A stretch of 64,000 nucleotides of DNA from Pontibacter anaerobius (GCF_026241195.1 NZ_JAPFQO010000006.1:248001-312000); one strand, 5' to 3'. Positions 36,807-46,443 are shown, numbered from the stretch's first letter. The notes: a model not told the origin generated them from the sequence alone. A program made the numbers and translations.

Positions 36807-37889
36807 CTACAACTCTAGCGTCAGCTGATACCCCTCACGGAGCTTGTCGTGCTGGTAGGTGAGGCTGGAGACGGAGATGCCGAGCAGGCGCACGGGGTAA
36901 GCCGGTAGCTGGGGTGCTCGCAGCAAATCTCGGGCAATCGTGTAAATGGCATCGGCAGAGGTGAATTCTCCCAGGTAAGTTTTGCTGCGGGTGTTCAGGG
37001 TAAAGTCAAAGTATTTGATCTTCACCGTCACGGTTTTGGCGCTGGCCTGTAGTCGCGACATGTCCTGCGCCACCTCTTCGGCCAGGTGTTGCAGGCGGTC
37101 CAGCATGTCCTGCTCCTCGGTCAGGTCCACGTCAAAGGTGCGCTCCGAGCCAATGGATTTCCGGATGCGGTGCGGCTGTACTTCGCGCTCGTCCTGGGCG
37201 CGGGCAATGCGGTAATAATAACGGCCCACCTTGCCAAAGTTACGCACCAGTTCCTCTTCCGATCTTTCCCTTAGATCCGCCCCAGTCAGGATGCCCAAAC
37301 TTTGCATTTTGGCTGCCGTTACCTTGCCTATGCCATGGAACTTCTCGATCACCAGACCTGCCACCAGCTCCTCCGCCTTGTCGGGTGTGATGAGCGTGAA
37401 GCCGTTGGGCTTGTTCATGTCAGAGGCAATCTTGGCCAGGAACTTATTATAGGAAACGCCTGCTGAAGCGGTCAGTCCGGTTTCCTCAAAAATCTTTTTC
37501 CTGATCTCCTGAGCGATGATGGTGGCCGAGGGCATGCCGATCTTGTTCTCCGTCACGTCCAGGTAGGCTTCATCCAGCGAGAGCGGCTCCACCAGATCGG
37601 TGTAGGAATGGAATATCTCCCGGATCTGCCGCGACACGGCGCTGTACACATCAAAGCGGGCTTTCACGAAGATGAGGTGCGGGCAGCGCTGGGCCGCGAT
37701 CTTGGAGGCCAGTGCCGAATGAACGCCATACTTGCGGGCCTCATAACTGGCGGCGGCCACCACGCCCCTGGCCCTGGATCCACCCACGGCCACAGGTTTT
37801 CCGCGCAGCTCGGGGTTATCGCGCTGCTCCACCGACGCGAAAAAGGCGTCCATATCTACGTGGATGATCTTACGGATGGGTGAACTCAC
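36807..37889 (-). CDS. dinB: DNA polymerase IV (Y family)
   Basis: 360-residue translesion polymerase. The metal-binding residues are visible in HVDMDAFFASVEQRD (N-terminal Asp) and SLDEAYLDVT (Asp-Glu pair near 105). The thumb has two helix-hairpin-helix-like segments (FHGIGKVTAAKM), and the little-finger domain follows. Starts at GTG 37889; no upstream ATG exists and the first ATG is inside the catalytic motif. It begins five bases after the Lrp-family regulator gene, so the two are probably one transcript. Confidence 0.94.
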   Translation of the reverse strand: MSSPIRKIIHVDMDAFFASVEQRDNPELRGKPVAVGGSRARGVVAAASYEARKYGVHSALASKIAAQRCPHLIFVKARFDVYSAVSRQIREIFHSYTDLVEPLSLDEAYLDVTENKIGMPSATIIAQEIRKKIFEETGLTASAGVSYNKFLAKIASDMNKPNGFTLITPDKAEELVAGLVIEKFHGIGKVTAAKMQSLGILTGADLRERSEEELVRNFGKVGRYYYRIARAQDEREVQPHRIRKSIGSERTFDVDLTEEQDMLDRLQHLAEEVAQDMSRLQASAKTVTVKIKYFDFTLNTRSKTYLGEFTSADAIYTIARDLLRAPQLPAYPVRLLGISVSSLTYQHDKLREGYQLTLEL

Positions 37890-37894
37890 AACGA

Positions 37895-38353
37895 TTATGC
37901 TTTTATACTTGAGCCCTGTTCCGTAACCGGTTTAGTGCTAACGGGGCTGGAAAGGATAACGGAGGTGGTGGGTTCTCCATACTCCACAAACAGGTTAATG
38001 AGCTGCTCCAGGTCTTGCGCCAGCTGCACGGCCACCTTTATCACCAGGCACTCGCTGCCCGTAACCCGGTAACAATCCCTTACCTCCGGCATACTCTGTA
38101 GGAGGTTCAGAAAGCGAGGGAGCTTGCCTGCATGTGCTTTAAAGGAGATGAGCGCCTGCAACGCATAGCCCAGCTTTCCGAGGTCCAGCGAAACGCCGTA
38201 GCCCTTAATTACGCCGGCATCCTCCAGCTTCTGCACACGCTCGGCCACGGCAGGGGCGGAGAGGCCTACCTGCCTGCCGATCTCAGCGAAAGAAAGCCTG
38301 CTGTTTTCCTGTAAAACGGTAAGTATGGCCCAGTTCAGTTTATCTATCTCCAT
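37895..38353 (-). CDS. Lrp/AsnC family transcriptional regulator
   Basis: 152 residues: N-terminal winged helix (IDKLNWAILTVLQENSRLSFAEIGRQVGLS, motif DKLNWAIL then GRQVGLSAPAVAERV) and C-terminal RAM ligand-binding domain (about 70-145, YRVTGSECLVIKV). Such proteins usually sense amino acids. Cotranscribed with dinB and divergent from the AhpD-like gene, whose promoter it may control. Confidence 0.93.
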   Translation of the reverse strand: MEIDKLNWAILTVLQENSRLSFAEIGRQVGLSAPAVAERVQKLEDAGVIKGYGVSLDLGKLGYALQALISFKAHAGKLPRFLNLLQSMPEVRDCYRVTGSECLVIKVAVQLAQDLEQLINLFVEYGEPTTSVILSSPVSTKPVTEQGSSIKA

Positions 38354-38445
38354 TATCGAAAGTATATGGTGCGCAGAAACCTCAATTCAAAGGTTTTGCG
38401 ACTGCAGAAGCTTTGATTCGAAAGCCAAAGATACACACCAGGCCA

Positions 38446-38453
38446 TATTTTTG
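38446..38453 (+). promoter_or_regulatory. Candidate -7 box before AhpD-like gene
   Basis: TATTTTTG fits TAnnTTTG, 12 bases before the ATG. No clear -33 TTTG at standard spacing. It lies in the short divergent region shared with the Lrp-family gene. Confidence 0.4.
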
Positions 38454-38465
38454 TGTAAAAAAACA

Positions 38466-38876
38466 ATGGCAACTAGAATCAGATTCTCAGAGGAAGGAGC
38501 AACTCCTTTCGCACAGTTACTCGGGCACAACCCCAATATTTTAATGGCTTGGGATGAACTGGAAAACGCACTTTTTAAAAGTTCTGGCTTAGACGCAGCT
38601 TTGCTGGAGCAGGTGCGCCGGACGCTGGCTTTTGGGAACCAGTGCGCATACTGCATGGCAAAGGGCAAACCCAGCGAGGTGAAGGCAGACAAGCGCGAAA
38701 GTTACGCCACGGCCTTTGCGGAGCTTTTCGCCTTGGATCACCTGTCTATATCCGAGGCCCATTTTGATTTACTGCGCGAAGCTTTATCAGAAGCCGAGAT
38801 AGCCAGCCTTTGCGCTTTTATCAGCTTTATAACGGCATCCCAACGCTTTGCAGCCATCATGAACCTGCAGGCGTAG
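38466..38876 (+). CDS. AhpD/carboxymuconolactone decarboxylase-like protein
   Basis: 136 residues, all-helical, with the CxxC motif in FGNQCAYCMAKGK (near 58-61), as in AhpD-like peroxidase/decarboxylase proteins. In AhpD relatives this pair carries out disulfide chemistry against peroxides. I place the start at ATG 38466; the longer frame runs back across the regulator start. Likely cytoplasmic redox protein. Confidence 0.82.
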   Translation: MATRIRFSEEGATPFAQLLGHNPNILMAWDELENALFKSSGLDAALLEQVRRTLAFGNQCAYCMAKGKPSEVKADKRESYATAFAELFALDHLSISEAHFDLLREALSEAEIASLCAFISFITASQRFAAIMNLQA

Positions 38877-38948
38877 TGTTTTCTGCAGCTCTGGTACGCT
38901 TGTAAAGTATACATGAAGCTTGCGTACCGGAGCCGCGAAACAAGCTGG

Positions 38949-39221
38949 TCAGGAAACCTCCCGCAGGATACGCATTTCCGGTGTGCCGAGCACGCCTGCC
39001 CCCTTCATGGCCTGCTCCAGGTCCTTCGACTCCATAAACTCCAATACTTTCCCCTCGCTCTTAGCCTCAAAAAGTACGATTACCTCGTTGTGGTTATAGG
39101 TGTTCTGAAACAGGTGCAGCTCGTGCAGGTCAGCATGGTCGCGGGCGGACTTATGTTTGTCGTACATGGTTTTCCAGTGGTCGAAATCCGCTACTTCGTG
39201 TTTAATTAATAGGTATGGCAT
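38949..39221 (-). CDS. Small dimeric alpha-beta barrel-like protein
   Basis: 90 residues. LIKHEVADFDHWKTMYDKHK and VIVLFEAKSEGKVLEFMES suggest a ferredoxin-like ABM/cyclase-type fold seen in small dimeric proteins. Function unknown. Same strand as the flavin oxidase, 31 bases beyond its stop. Confidence 0.7.
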   Translation of the reverse strand: MPYLLIKHEVADFDHWKTMYDKHKSARDHADLHELHLFQNTYNHNEVIVLFEAKSEGKVLEFMESKDLEQAMKGAGVLGTPEMRILREVS

Positions 39222-39252
39222 CGTCTGTCAGTTTTAATATGGCTGCCGCGCG

Positions 39253-40641
39253 TCATGCGGTGGCGAGTGGTTTTATGTTCTGGTTTACCTTAAACAGGTT
39301 ATTGGGATCATACTTGTACTTGAGGTGGGCGAGCTTTTCATAGTTGTCGCGGTAAGTGGCCCTGATGCGCTCGTCACCTTCCTCCATCATAAAGTTTACA
39401 TAAGCACCTCCGGCTGAGTAAGGGTGCAGGTCATTAAAGTAGTTTTTAGCCCAGTTGGTTATCTTTTCATTGTTAGCCGGGTCAGGGTCTACCCCAATTA
39501 TCACTTCTGCCCAGTTGGCGTCTCTGTAGCTGAAAGCCGTCGCTGCCTTGTCTATCTCATGCGCCGCTCCGTTTACCGGGTAAAGGTGCATGGAAGAGAG
39601 CGGGGTTGGTAATTTTCGTGCGTTCGCGATGTGGCGGTCAATGGCCTCATCACTAAGTTCATCTACAAAATCCGCTTTCCAGTACCACTGTAGCCCGGGC
39701 GGGTAGAGCGGGTCGAACATGCTTTGCAGCGCCGGGTGCGGTATAGGGCCTACCAGGTCTATAGCGGGTGCAGGTTTTATACTTCGAATGGGCCTGAAAA
39801 CCTCTTCGGCTTTATCCATGGGGCCCGTGTAGCACCACACAATTCCCCCTACCAATTTGTTGTGATAGGCAGCGGGGAAATGCTCAACAGGCGGCACCTG
39901 TAGAAAAGCGAAGAATCCGTTGATATCTTCTGGTGCCTCCAGGATAAAATCGCGGTACCACTGTATTACGGGTTTTACCTGGTCAAGCTCCCACAACATC
40001 GGGCCACCATAGTCCACATCAACCGGGTGCAATTTGAACAGGAAAGACGTAACAACGCCAAAGTTACCGCCACCCCCACGTATGGCCCAGAAGAGATCCT
40101 GATGCGTTTTGTCGCTGGCTTTTATAAAGCTGCCGTCTGCCAACACCATGTCTACCTCCAGCAGGTTATCAATGGTGAGGCCGTATCTACGGGTGAGGTG
40201 CCCCATACCGCCGCCCAGTGTCAGTCCGCCCACGCCTGTGGTGGAGATATACCCGGCTGGTGTGGCCAGCCCGAAGGCATGGGTAGCGTGGTCTACCTTA
40301 CCCCAGGTACAGCCGCCTTCTACGCGCACCGTCATCTGCTCCGGGTTTACCTGCACGCCATCCATGTGCGACAGGTCAATCACCAGGCCATCGTCGCAGA
40401 CACCAAGGCCACCGCCGTTATGGCCGCCTCCACGCACAGCCACCAGCAGGTTATTCTCACGCGCATAGTTAACTGCGTAAATTACATCAGCCACGTCCTC
40501 GCAATAGGCAATGAGGCCCGGATGCTTGTCAATCATGGCGTTGTATACTTTGCGGGCATCGTCGTAGCCGCCTTCTCCGGGTTTAATAAGTGTACCCCGA
40601 AATCCTGATTTTAATTCCTGAATTGTTGCTTCCTCTATCAT
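39253..40641 (-). CDS. FAD-linked oxidase, berberine bridge enzyme-like
   Basis: 462 residues: PCMH-type FAD-binding domain (about 30-210) and C-terminal BBE segment (NPNNLFKVNQNI, here YDPNNLFKVNQNIKP). The flavin-attachment His is in VRGGGHNGGG (near 72). The second attachment residue of bicovalent members, a Cys in the ATPAG/GVGG loop, is Thr/Ser here (ISTTGVGG), so attachment is probably through His only. No signal peptide. Related enzymes oxidise sugars or small alcohols. The tiny 90-residue gene lies downstream on the same strand. Confidence 0.9.
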   Translation of the reverse strand: MIEEATIQELKSGFRGTLIKPGEGGYDDARKVYNAMIDKHPGLIAYCEDVADVIYAVNYARENNLLVAVRGGGHNGGGLGVCDDGLVIDLSHMDGVQVNPEQMTVRVEGGCTWGKVDHATHAFGLATPAGYISTTGVGGLTLGGGMGHLTRRYGLTIDNLLEVDMVLADGSFIKASDKTHQDLFWAIRGGGGNFGVVTSFLFKLHPVDVDYGGPMLWELDQVKPVIQWYRDFILEAPEDINGFFAFLQVPPVEHFPAAYHNKLVGGIVWCYTGPMDKAEEVFRPIRSIKPAPAIDLVGPIPHPALQSMFDPLYPPGLQWYWKADFVDELSDEAIDRHIANARKLPTPLSSMHLYPVNGAAHEIDKAATAFSYRDANWAEVIIGVDPDPANNEKITNWAKNYFNDLHPYSAGGAYVNFMMEEGDERIRATYRDNYEKLAHLKYKYDPNNLFKVNQNIKPLATA

Positions 40642-40993
40642 AACGTACCAACTCTGTTATAAGCCTTGCACCGTGCGTCAGAGCTGATCCAGATGTTGAG
40701 AAAACGGACGTTAATGCCTGCTTGGGGTGCAGTAACTTTTTTAAATATCTATACCATTAAGTATACGTTTTGAGTGAAATTACAGGAACCCTGAAGCATG
40801 GAAATGGGTGGCTGTAAGGTGACAGGGCCTGAAGGTGGCTGTAAGTCCTGCGAAACAGACAAAGCATGACCTGACGTTGCAACTCTAAAGAAGAATAAAC
40901 AGCACCTCCTGGTATCCTGCCGGTGAGTGTGCCCTGGGGCATACTTCCTGATCTCCTCACCGTATACCTGACCTCACACAAAACAAGAATGAA
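40642..40993. other. Divergent intergenic region with direct repeats
   Basis: 352 bases between two divergent oxidoreductase genes; no gene. Contains two perfect 12-base copies of GGTGGCTGTAAG at 40807-40818 and 40834-40845, 27 bases apart (start to start), which may be paired binding sites, and an AAGTATA heptamer near 40759. Confidence 0.55.
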
Positions 40994-41830
40994 ATGTCAG
41001 GGAAAGTATGGTTTATAACAGGCGTATCGAGTGGGTTTGGGCGAGTGCTGGCAGAAGAAGTGGCTAAACGCGGGGACAAGGTAATCGGCACGGTGCGGCA
41101 GCACCGGCAGCTGGAGGAGTTCAATGCCATCTCGCCGGGTAATACCTTCGCCTACATTATGGATGTGACGAACGCGGAGGGCGTAAAGGCTACCGTAGAT
41201 GCCGCTGTGAAGCACCTGGGCCGCATCGATGTGCTGGTGAACAACGCCGGCTTCGGGTTTTTGGGCGCTGTGGAAGAGGCTACGGTGAAAGAATTTCGGG
41301 AGGTGATGGAGACAAACTTCTTCGGGGCGCTGCAGGTAACGCACGCGGTGCTGCCGTATCTGCGACGGCAGGGCAGCGGGCACATTGTGCAGATGTCGTC
41401 GGTGGCCGGGTTCAGGAGCACGCAGGGGTTTGGCGTGTACAATGCCAGTAAGTTTGCGCTGGAGGGAATGAGCGAGGCGCTGGCGCAGGAGGTGGCCCCG
41501 CTGGGTATAAAGGTGAGCATTATAGAGCCCGGGCCGTTTCGCACCAACTTCGCCGGGTCAAGTATAAAAAATGCACAGCAGGAGATGCCGGAGTATGAGG
41601 AAACGGCGCGTGTGTTTAAAAACACCATCCTGGGCTATGCGGGCCAGCAGGAGGGCGACCCGGTAAAGGCAGCACAGGTGCTGCTGCAGGTGGTGGACAG
41701 CGGAAACCCGCCCTTGCGCCTGCCGCTGGGCCAGACCGCTTTTGATGCCGTGCGCAAGAAGCTGCAGCAAGTAGAGCAGAACCTGAGCGACTGGGAAAGC
41801 ATCGCCACAAAAACCGCTTTCAAGGACTGA
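40994..41830 (+). CDS. Short-chain dehydrogenase/reductase
   Basis: 278-residue classical SDR. Cofactor motif TGVSSGFG near the N-terminus, NNAGFG, active-site Ser in MSSVAGF and Tyr/Lys in YNASK (near 152-156), followed by PGPFRTNF. Redox of an alcohol or ketone with NAD(P). Likely promoter in the preceding gap. No linked gene points to a substrate. Confidence 0.92.
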   Translation: MSGKVWFITGVSSGFGRVLAEEVAKRGDKVIGTVRQHRQLEEFNAISPGNTFAYIMDVTNAEGVKATVDAAVKHLGRIDVLVNNAGFGFLGAVEEATVKEFREVMETNFFGALQVTHAVLPYLRRQGSGHIVQMSSVAGFRSTQGFGVYNASKFALEGMSEALAQEVAPLGIKVSIIEPGPFRTNFAGSSIKNAQQEMPEYEETARVFKNTILGYAGQQEGDPVKAAQVLLQVVDSGNPPLRLPLGQTAFDAVRKKLQQVEQNLSDWESIATKTAFKD

Positions 41831-41954
41831 TCTGCAAGTACAATATATACACCGAGTGCCGCCCCTATAGCTGGAGCAATCGGTGTATACTTATACTTGT
41901 CACCGAGCTCTCCCGTATAGCAGCATATACTTATAACCAACACACAGCACAACT

Positions 41955-43265
41955 ATGAAAACACGCATTTGGCAGGCACCGCTTTGGGCTATACTTGCAA
42001 GTATGGCCATACTCAGCTGCTCCGAATCAGCACGCACCACAGAAGAAACGGGTGCCGATACCGATACCACTGCCGTAGACTTTAACCCTGACGCCGATAC
42101 CGTAGCTACCGCAACCAACCAAAGCCTGCAACTTCCTGCTCCGGATACCACCCACAAAGCTGAAAAGCGCAGCAAAACCATTGGCTGGCCTGAAGGCAAA
42201 ATGCCCACCGCACCGGCCGGCTTTACCGTCACCAAATTTGCCGGCGACCTGAAGCACCCACGCAGGGTTTACGTGGCTCCCAATAAGGATATATTTGTGG
42301 TGGAGTCGGATGACGAGGGAAAGAGCGCCAACCGCATAACCCTGTTTCGCGACACGAACACGGATGGCAGGCCCGACATGCGCGAGGTGTTTATAACTGG
42401 CCTGAACCAACCCTACGGCATGCTGGTGCTCAACAATTATTTCTATGTGGCCAACACCGATGGCCTGATGCGCTACCCTTACAAAGAAGGCCAGACCAAA
42501 ATCACGGCTGCAGGCGAGAAAGTACTTGAGTTACCGGCTGGCGGCTACAACCACCACTGGACCCGCAACCTCATTGCCAGCCCAGATGGCTCTAAAATCT
42601 ATGTTTCGGTTGGCTCTGCCAGCAATGTGGGCGAGTATGGCATGGAGAAGGAGGAGCGCCGCGCCGCAATCCTGGAGATAAACCCTGACGGTAGCAGCGA
42701 GCGCATTTACGCCAGCGGCCTCCGCAACCCCGTAGGCATGGACTGGGCGCCAAACTCCAACACCCTCTGGACCGTGGTGAACGAGCGCGACGGTTTGGGC
42801 GATGAGCTGGTGCCGGATTACCTGACAAGCGTGAAGGAGGGTGCATTCTACGGCTGGCCGTACGCATACTTCGGGCAAAACATTGACCCGCGCCGCAAAG
42901 GCGAGCGCCCGGACCTGGTGCAGAAAACCATTGTGCCGGATGTGCCGCTTGGCTCCCACACCGCCTCGCTGGGGCTGGAGTTTTACAACGGAAGCCGCTT
43001 TCCCGTAAAGTATAGAAACGGTGCTTTTGTGGGCCAGCACGGCTCCTGGAACCGCAGCGAGTTTGCAGGGTATAAGGTCGTGTTCGTGCCGTTCCAGAAC
43101 GGCAGGCCAACCGGGCAGTACGAGGACTTCCTGAAAGGTTTTATTGCTGATGCCAGCAAGAACGAAGTGTATGGCAGGCCCGTGGGCGTGTCGGAGTTGC
43201 CGGATGGGTCACTGCTGGTGGCCGACGATGAAGGAAACACCATCTGGCGTGTGGCGGCGCAGTAA
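41955..43265 (+). CDS. PQQ-dependent sugar dehydrogenase-like lipoprotein (sorbosone dehydrogenase family)
   Basis: 436 residues with a lipoprotein signal (LASMAILSCSES, Cys near 22) and a Thr/Asp-rich linker (about 25-75), then a six-bladed propeller of the soluble glucose/sorbosone dehydrogenase family. Recognisable pieces: LKHPRRVYVAPNKDIFV, GGYNHHWTRNL with the catalytic-type His, SGLRNPVGMDW, and HGSWNRSE. It should oxidise a sugar in the periplasm or at the membrane with PQQ or a related quinone; many members with this layout are unproven. Confidence 0.88.
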   Translation: MKTRIWQAPLWAILASMAILSCSESARTTEETGADTDTTAVDFNPDADTVATATNQSLQLPAPDTTHKAEKRSKTIGWPEGKMPTAPAGFTVTKFAGDLKHPRRVYVAPNKDIFVVESDDEGKSANRITLFRDTNTDGRPDMREVFITGLNQPYGMLVLNNYFYVANTDGLMRYPYKEGQTKITAAGEKVLELPAGGYNHHWTRNLIASPDGSKIYVSVGSASNVGEYGMEKEERRAAILEINPDGSSERIYASGLRNPVGMDWAPNSNTLWTVVNERDGLGDELVPDYLTSVKEGAFYGWPYAYFGQNIDPRRKGERPDLVQKTIVPDVPLGSHTASLGLEFYNGSRFPVKYRNGAFVGQHGSWNRSEFAGYKVVFVPFQNGRPTGQYEDFLKGFIADASKNEVYGRPVGVSELPDGSLLVADDEGNTIWRVAAQ

Positions 43266-43382
43266 CTTTTAGAGTTAGCCGCCTTTTATCCGCTTACCAG
43301 CATCTCCTGGGGCTGCGCATCCTGATACGAACCAGCGCCCCTACTTACTAGAATTTACAAGTTTTAACCCATACTTCAAGCT

Positions 43383-44063
43383 ATGAAAGTATTATTTGTC
43401 TTAACGTCCCATTCAGAGTTGGGCGACACCGGAAAGAAAACAGGTTTTTGGGTGGAGGAGTTTGCCGCACCCTACTATGTGATGTCGGATGCCGGAGTGG
43501 AGGTAACACTGGCCTCGCCGGAAGGAGGGGAGCCGCCCGTAGACCCCAGCAGTGAGGCACCTGGAGCCCAGACTGAGGCCACTGAGCGCTATAACCAGGA
43601 TGAGGCCCTGCAGGAGAAGCTCCGCCACACGAAAAAGCTGAGCGAGGTAAAAGCTGATGATTTTGATGCCGTGTTCTACCCAGGCGGCCACGGCCCGCTG
43701 TGGGACCTGACCGAGAGCGACGAGTCGGTGAAGCTGATCGAGGCCTTTGCCAAACAGAAGAAGCCGGTAGCCGCGGTGTGCCATGCGCCGGCTGTTTTTG
43801 CCAAGGTGAAGAACGAGAACGGCGAGCCCTTTGTGAAGGGCAAGAACGTAACGGGCTTTACCAACTCCGAGGAGGAGGCTGTAAAATTGACAGAAATAGT
43901 GCCTTTCCTGGTGGAGGACAAGTTGCAGGAACTGGGCGGTCACTACACGAAAGCGGACGACTGGCAGCCGCATGTTGTCAAAGACGGGCTGCTGATCACC
44001 GGTCAGAACCCGGCCTCTTCAGAAGGTGCAGCCAAGGAGCTACTGAAACTACTGAAAAAATAA
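43383..44063 (+). CDS. DJ-1/PfpI family protein (Hsp31-like)
   Basis: 226 residues. The nucleophile elbow is AAVCHAPAVF (Cys near 137), with the supporting Glu in GFWVEEFAAPY (near 26) and YPGGHGPLWDL. This is the glyoxalase III/Hsp31 arrangement rather than a true amidotransferase. Cytoplasmic. Terminator follows within 10 bases. Confidence 0.9.
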   Translation: MKVLFVLTSHSELGDTGKKTGFWVEEFAAPYYVMSDAGVEVTLASPEGGEPPVDPSSEAPGAQTEATERYNQDEALQEKLRHTKKLSEVKADDFDAVFYPGGHGPLWDLTESDESVKLIEAFAKQKKPVAAVCHAPAVFAKVKNENGEPFVKGKNVTGFTNSEEEAVKLTEIVPFLVEDKLQELGGHYTKADDWQPHVVKDGLLITGQNPASSEGAAKELLKLLKK

Positions 44064-44073
44064 ACAGGAAGAT

Positions 44074-44108
44074 CCCGCCGGGTAAAAGCTCTACCTGGCG
44101 GGTTTTTT
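44074..44108 (+). terminator. Intrinsic terminator after DJ-1/PfpI gene
   Basis: CCCGCCGGGTA (44074-44084) pairs with TACCTGGCGGG (44092-44102, one G-T pair), then six T. Confidence 0.9.
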
Positions 44109-44209
44109 CATCATGCAGGCGAAAGTATACTTTTGCCGGACGCTTGCGTTGGTAAAACAATTAAGGCCTCAGCTTATTTATACTTACACATCCAATATAT
44201 CTAGGTAAC

Positions 44210-45097
44210 ATGGCAACCTTACTCGATTTTATAGGCAACACCCCGCTGGTGGAGCTAACCCATATCAATACAAAACCCGGCGTTAAACTGTATGCCAAGC
44301 TAGAGGGCAACAACCCCGGCGGCAGCGTAAAAGACCGTGCTGCCTATAGTATGATTAAAGGCGCACTGGACCGTGGAGAACTTAAGCCTGGCATGAAACT
44401 GATTGAAGCCACCAGCGGCAACACCGGCATTGCGCTAGCCATGATTGCCCGCCTTTTTGAAGTGGATATTGATCTGGTGATGCCCGCCAGCGCCACCAAG
44501 GAGCGGGTGCAGACAATGGAGGCCTTCGGGGCGAAAGTTATACTTACCCCAGCCGAAAAATCGATGGAGGGCGCGATAGACTTCGTGGCCGAGCAGGTGG
44601 AGAAGGGCGGCTACCTGGTGCTGAACCAGTTTGGCAACCCCGACAACTACAAAGCACACGTGCGCACCACCGGCCCCGAGATCTGGCGCGATACCAATGG
44701 GCAGATAACGCATTTCGTCTCTTCAATGGGCACCACCGGCACCATCATGGGCGTATCCAGGTACCTGAAAGAGCAGAACCCACAGGTGCAGATCATCGGG
44801 GCGCAGCCGGTGGAAGGCTCGCAGATTCCGGGTATCCGGCGCTGGCCCAAAGAGTACCTGCCCAAGATCTTTGAGCCGGAGCGCGTGGACCGCACCATCG
44901 ACGTGAGCCAGGACGAAGCCACCGCCATGACCAGGAGGCTGGCCCGCGAGGAAGGCGTGTTTGCCGGCATGAGCAGCGGCGGCGCCGTGCATGTGGCCAC
45001 TAAAGTTATAGAGGAACTGGACGAGGGCGTAGTGGTCTGCATCATCTGCGACCGCGGCGACCGCTACCTGTCGTCTGATTTGTTTGCCAGCAAGTAA
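44210..45097 (+). CDS. cysM: Cysteine synthase B
   Basis: 295-residue PLP enzyme making cysteine from O-acetylserine and sulfide (or thiosulfate in CysM). PLP Lys in GGSVKDRAA (near 44), phosphate loop via ATSGNTGIALA and, later, GTTGTIMGV; SSGGAVHVA near the C-terminus. The short length and motif spacing favour CysM over CysK. Alone on its strand, preceded by an AGG-containing leader. Confidence 0.93.
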   Translation: MATLLDFIGNTPLVELTHINTKPGVKLYAKLEGNNPGGSVKDRAAYSMIKGALDRGELKPGMKLIEATSGNTGIALAMIARLFEVDIDLVMPASATKERVQTMEAFGAKVILTPAEKSMEGAIDFVAEQVEKGGYLVLNQFGNPDNYKAHVRTTGPEIWRDTNGQITHFVSSMGTTGTIMGVSRYLKEQNPQVQIIGAQPVEGSQIPGIRRWPKEYLPKIFEPERVDRTIDVSQDEATAMTRRLAREEGVFAGMSSGGAVHVATKVIEELDEGVVVCIICDRGDRYLSSDLFASK

Positions 45098-45489
45098 GTT
45101 AAGTAGTTAAAGAAGTATGGAGGCGTAGCTACGCTTTGAGGAATTCGCCCTTTGATGGTAGAGTAGTTTCACTCTATGTTTGCTGGCGCGGATCTCCGGA
45201 TTCGTGTCTTAAAGTGAATGTTGAGTCTCTGACTCAACTGGCCCAGATGGCCAAAAACCAGCTTGAGAGTAAGGACGCTCGCGCCATAAGTATAGAACCT
45301 AACAGAGTGAAACACCCCTGCCCTCAAGGGAGCAGTTGGCATTTTAACTTAACGGCCCTGCTACACAGGAGGGGCAGGGCAGGTTTATACTTTCAGAAGC
45401 AAAGGAAGGCTCCCGAAAGTATAAACTTCATAAAACTTGTGCGGCACCTTTATGGTTTGTAAATTAGTGTACCTACATTAATTAGAGAG
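45098..45489. repeat. Gap with fragments of the mosaic palindromes
   Basis: 392 bases without a credible gene. GCGTAGCTACGC (45123-45134, perfect palindrome), GCGGATCTCCGGATTC (about 45190), GTTGAGTC-TCT-GACTCAAC (about 45222-45240), then CTGGCCCAGATGGCC and a degraded CTTGAG...CTCGCGCC. Read in reverse, this is the same series as 23955-24022 with altered arms. Tail contains two AAGTATA/TATACTT sites. Confidence 0.7.
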
Positions 45490-46350
45490 ATGAGAAAAAT
45501 CAAGAAGATACATAAGGCCATTAGCGCTCCTATAGATGACCTGGTAACCTACCGGGCGTTGCCCACCAACTCTGTCGATTACATCGATCCCTTCCTGTTC
45601 CTGAACCATCATGGGCCGCAGGTGTACAAGCCAGACAACAGGGGGCTCCCGTTCGGACCGCACCCGCACCGCGGCTTCGAGACGCTGACCTTTATACTTG
45701 ATGGCGATATCATGCACCAGGATACCGGCGGAGGCAAGGACGTGATTCAGGCGGGAGGCGTGCAGTGGATGACAGCCGGGCGTGGGTTGATCCATGCGGA
45801 GGTATCCTCTGAAAAGTTTAAGAAAGAGGGTGGCCCCATGGAGATACTTCAGCTGTGGTTTAACCTACCCGCCAAATATAAACTGACGGACCCGAAGTAT
45901 ATCGGCCTGCAGAAAGACCAGATACCAGCAGTAGCCGAAGACAATGGTAAAGTGAACGTGCACGTGGTGTCAGGTAAGTGGGGCGCTACCGAAGGGCCGA
46001 TCCCGTCGCTGAGCGACATCCACATGGCAAGTATAGAACTGCAGGAGTGCGGCAGCTTTACGACTTCGGTACCTGCTGAGCGCAACATCTTCTTCTATGT
46101 GGTGCGTGGCTCTGTGAAAGTAAACGGCGAGAAAGCGGAGAAGCTGAATCTGGTAGAATTTGCCAATGATGGCGAGGAAATGCAGGTGGAGGCGCTGGAG
46201 AACAGCTATATACTTTTCGGGCACGCCAAGCCGTTCAACGAGCCCATAGTAGCCCACGGACCTTTCGTGATGAACACCGAGGAAGAGATTCACGAGGCCT
46301 TCCGCGATTACCAGCAGGGTAAAATGGGAAGCTGGGAAAGCTGGGACTAG
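45490..46350 (+). CDS. Pirin family protein
   Basis: 286 residues, two cupin domains. N-terminal cupin has the metal ligands in HPHRGFETLTFI and a later HAE (GRGLIHAEVS). Pirins bind iron; some act as quercetin dioxygenases and others as regulators. Begins 31 bases after a possible start of leader sequence at 45460. Terminator follows. Confidence 0.93.
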   Translation: MRKIKKIHKAISAPIDDLVTYRALPTNSVDYIDPFLFLNHHGPQVYKPDNRGLPFGPHPHRGFETLTFILDGDIMHQDTGGGKDVIQAGGVQWMTAGRGLIHAEVSSEKFKKEGGPMEILQLWFNLPAKYKLTDPKYIGLQKDQIPAVAEDNGKVNVHVVSGKWGATEGPIPSLSDIHMASIELQECGSFTTSVPAERNIFFYVVRGSVKVNGEKAEKLNLVEFANDGEEMQVEALENSYILFGHAKPFNEPIVAHGPFVMNTEEEIHEAFRDYQQGKMGSWESWD

Positions 46351-46378
46351 GGAGGCAGAATGGTAAAGAGTGACGTAT

Positions 46379-46429
46379 AAAACAGAACCGCCCGTGTTGC
46401 ACCTTTTGCAGCACGGGCGGTTCTGTTTT
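46379..46429. terminator. Bidirectional terminator between pirin and pseudouridine synthase
   Basis: 23-base arms (46379-46401 and 46407-46429) with one wobble, five-base loop CCTTT, A-run before and T-run after. Confidence 0.92.
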
Positions 46430-46443
46430 ATACTTGAGTCAAA

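Noticed and set aside
40757..40981. Minus-strand frame of 74 codons in the divergent gap
   Set aside because: No start context or motif, and it spans the direct repeats, so more likely regulatory DNA.
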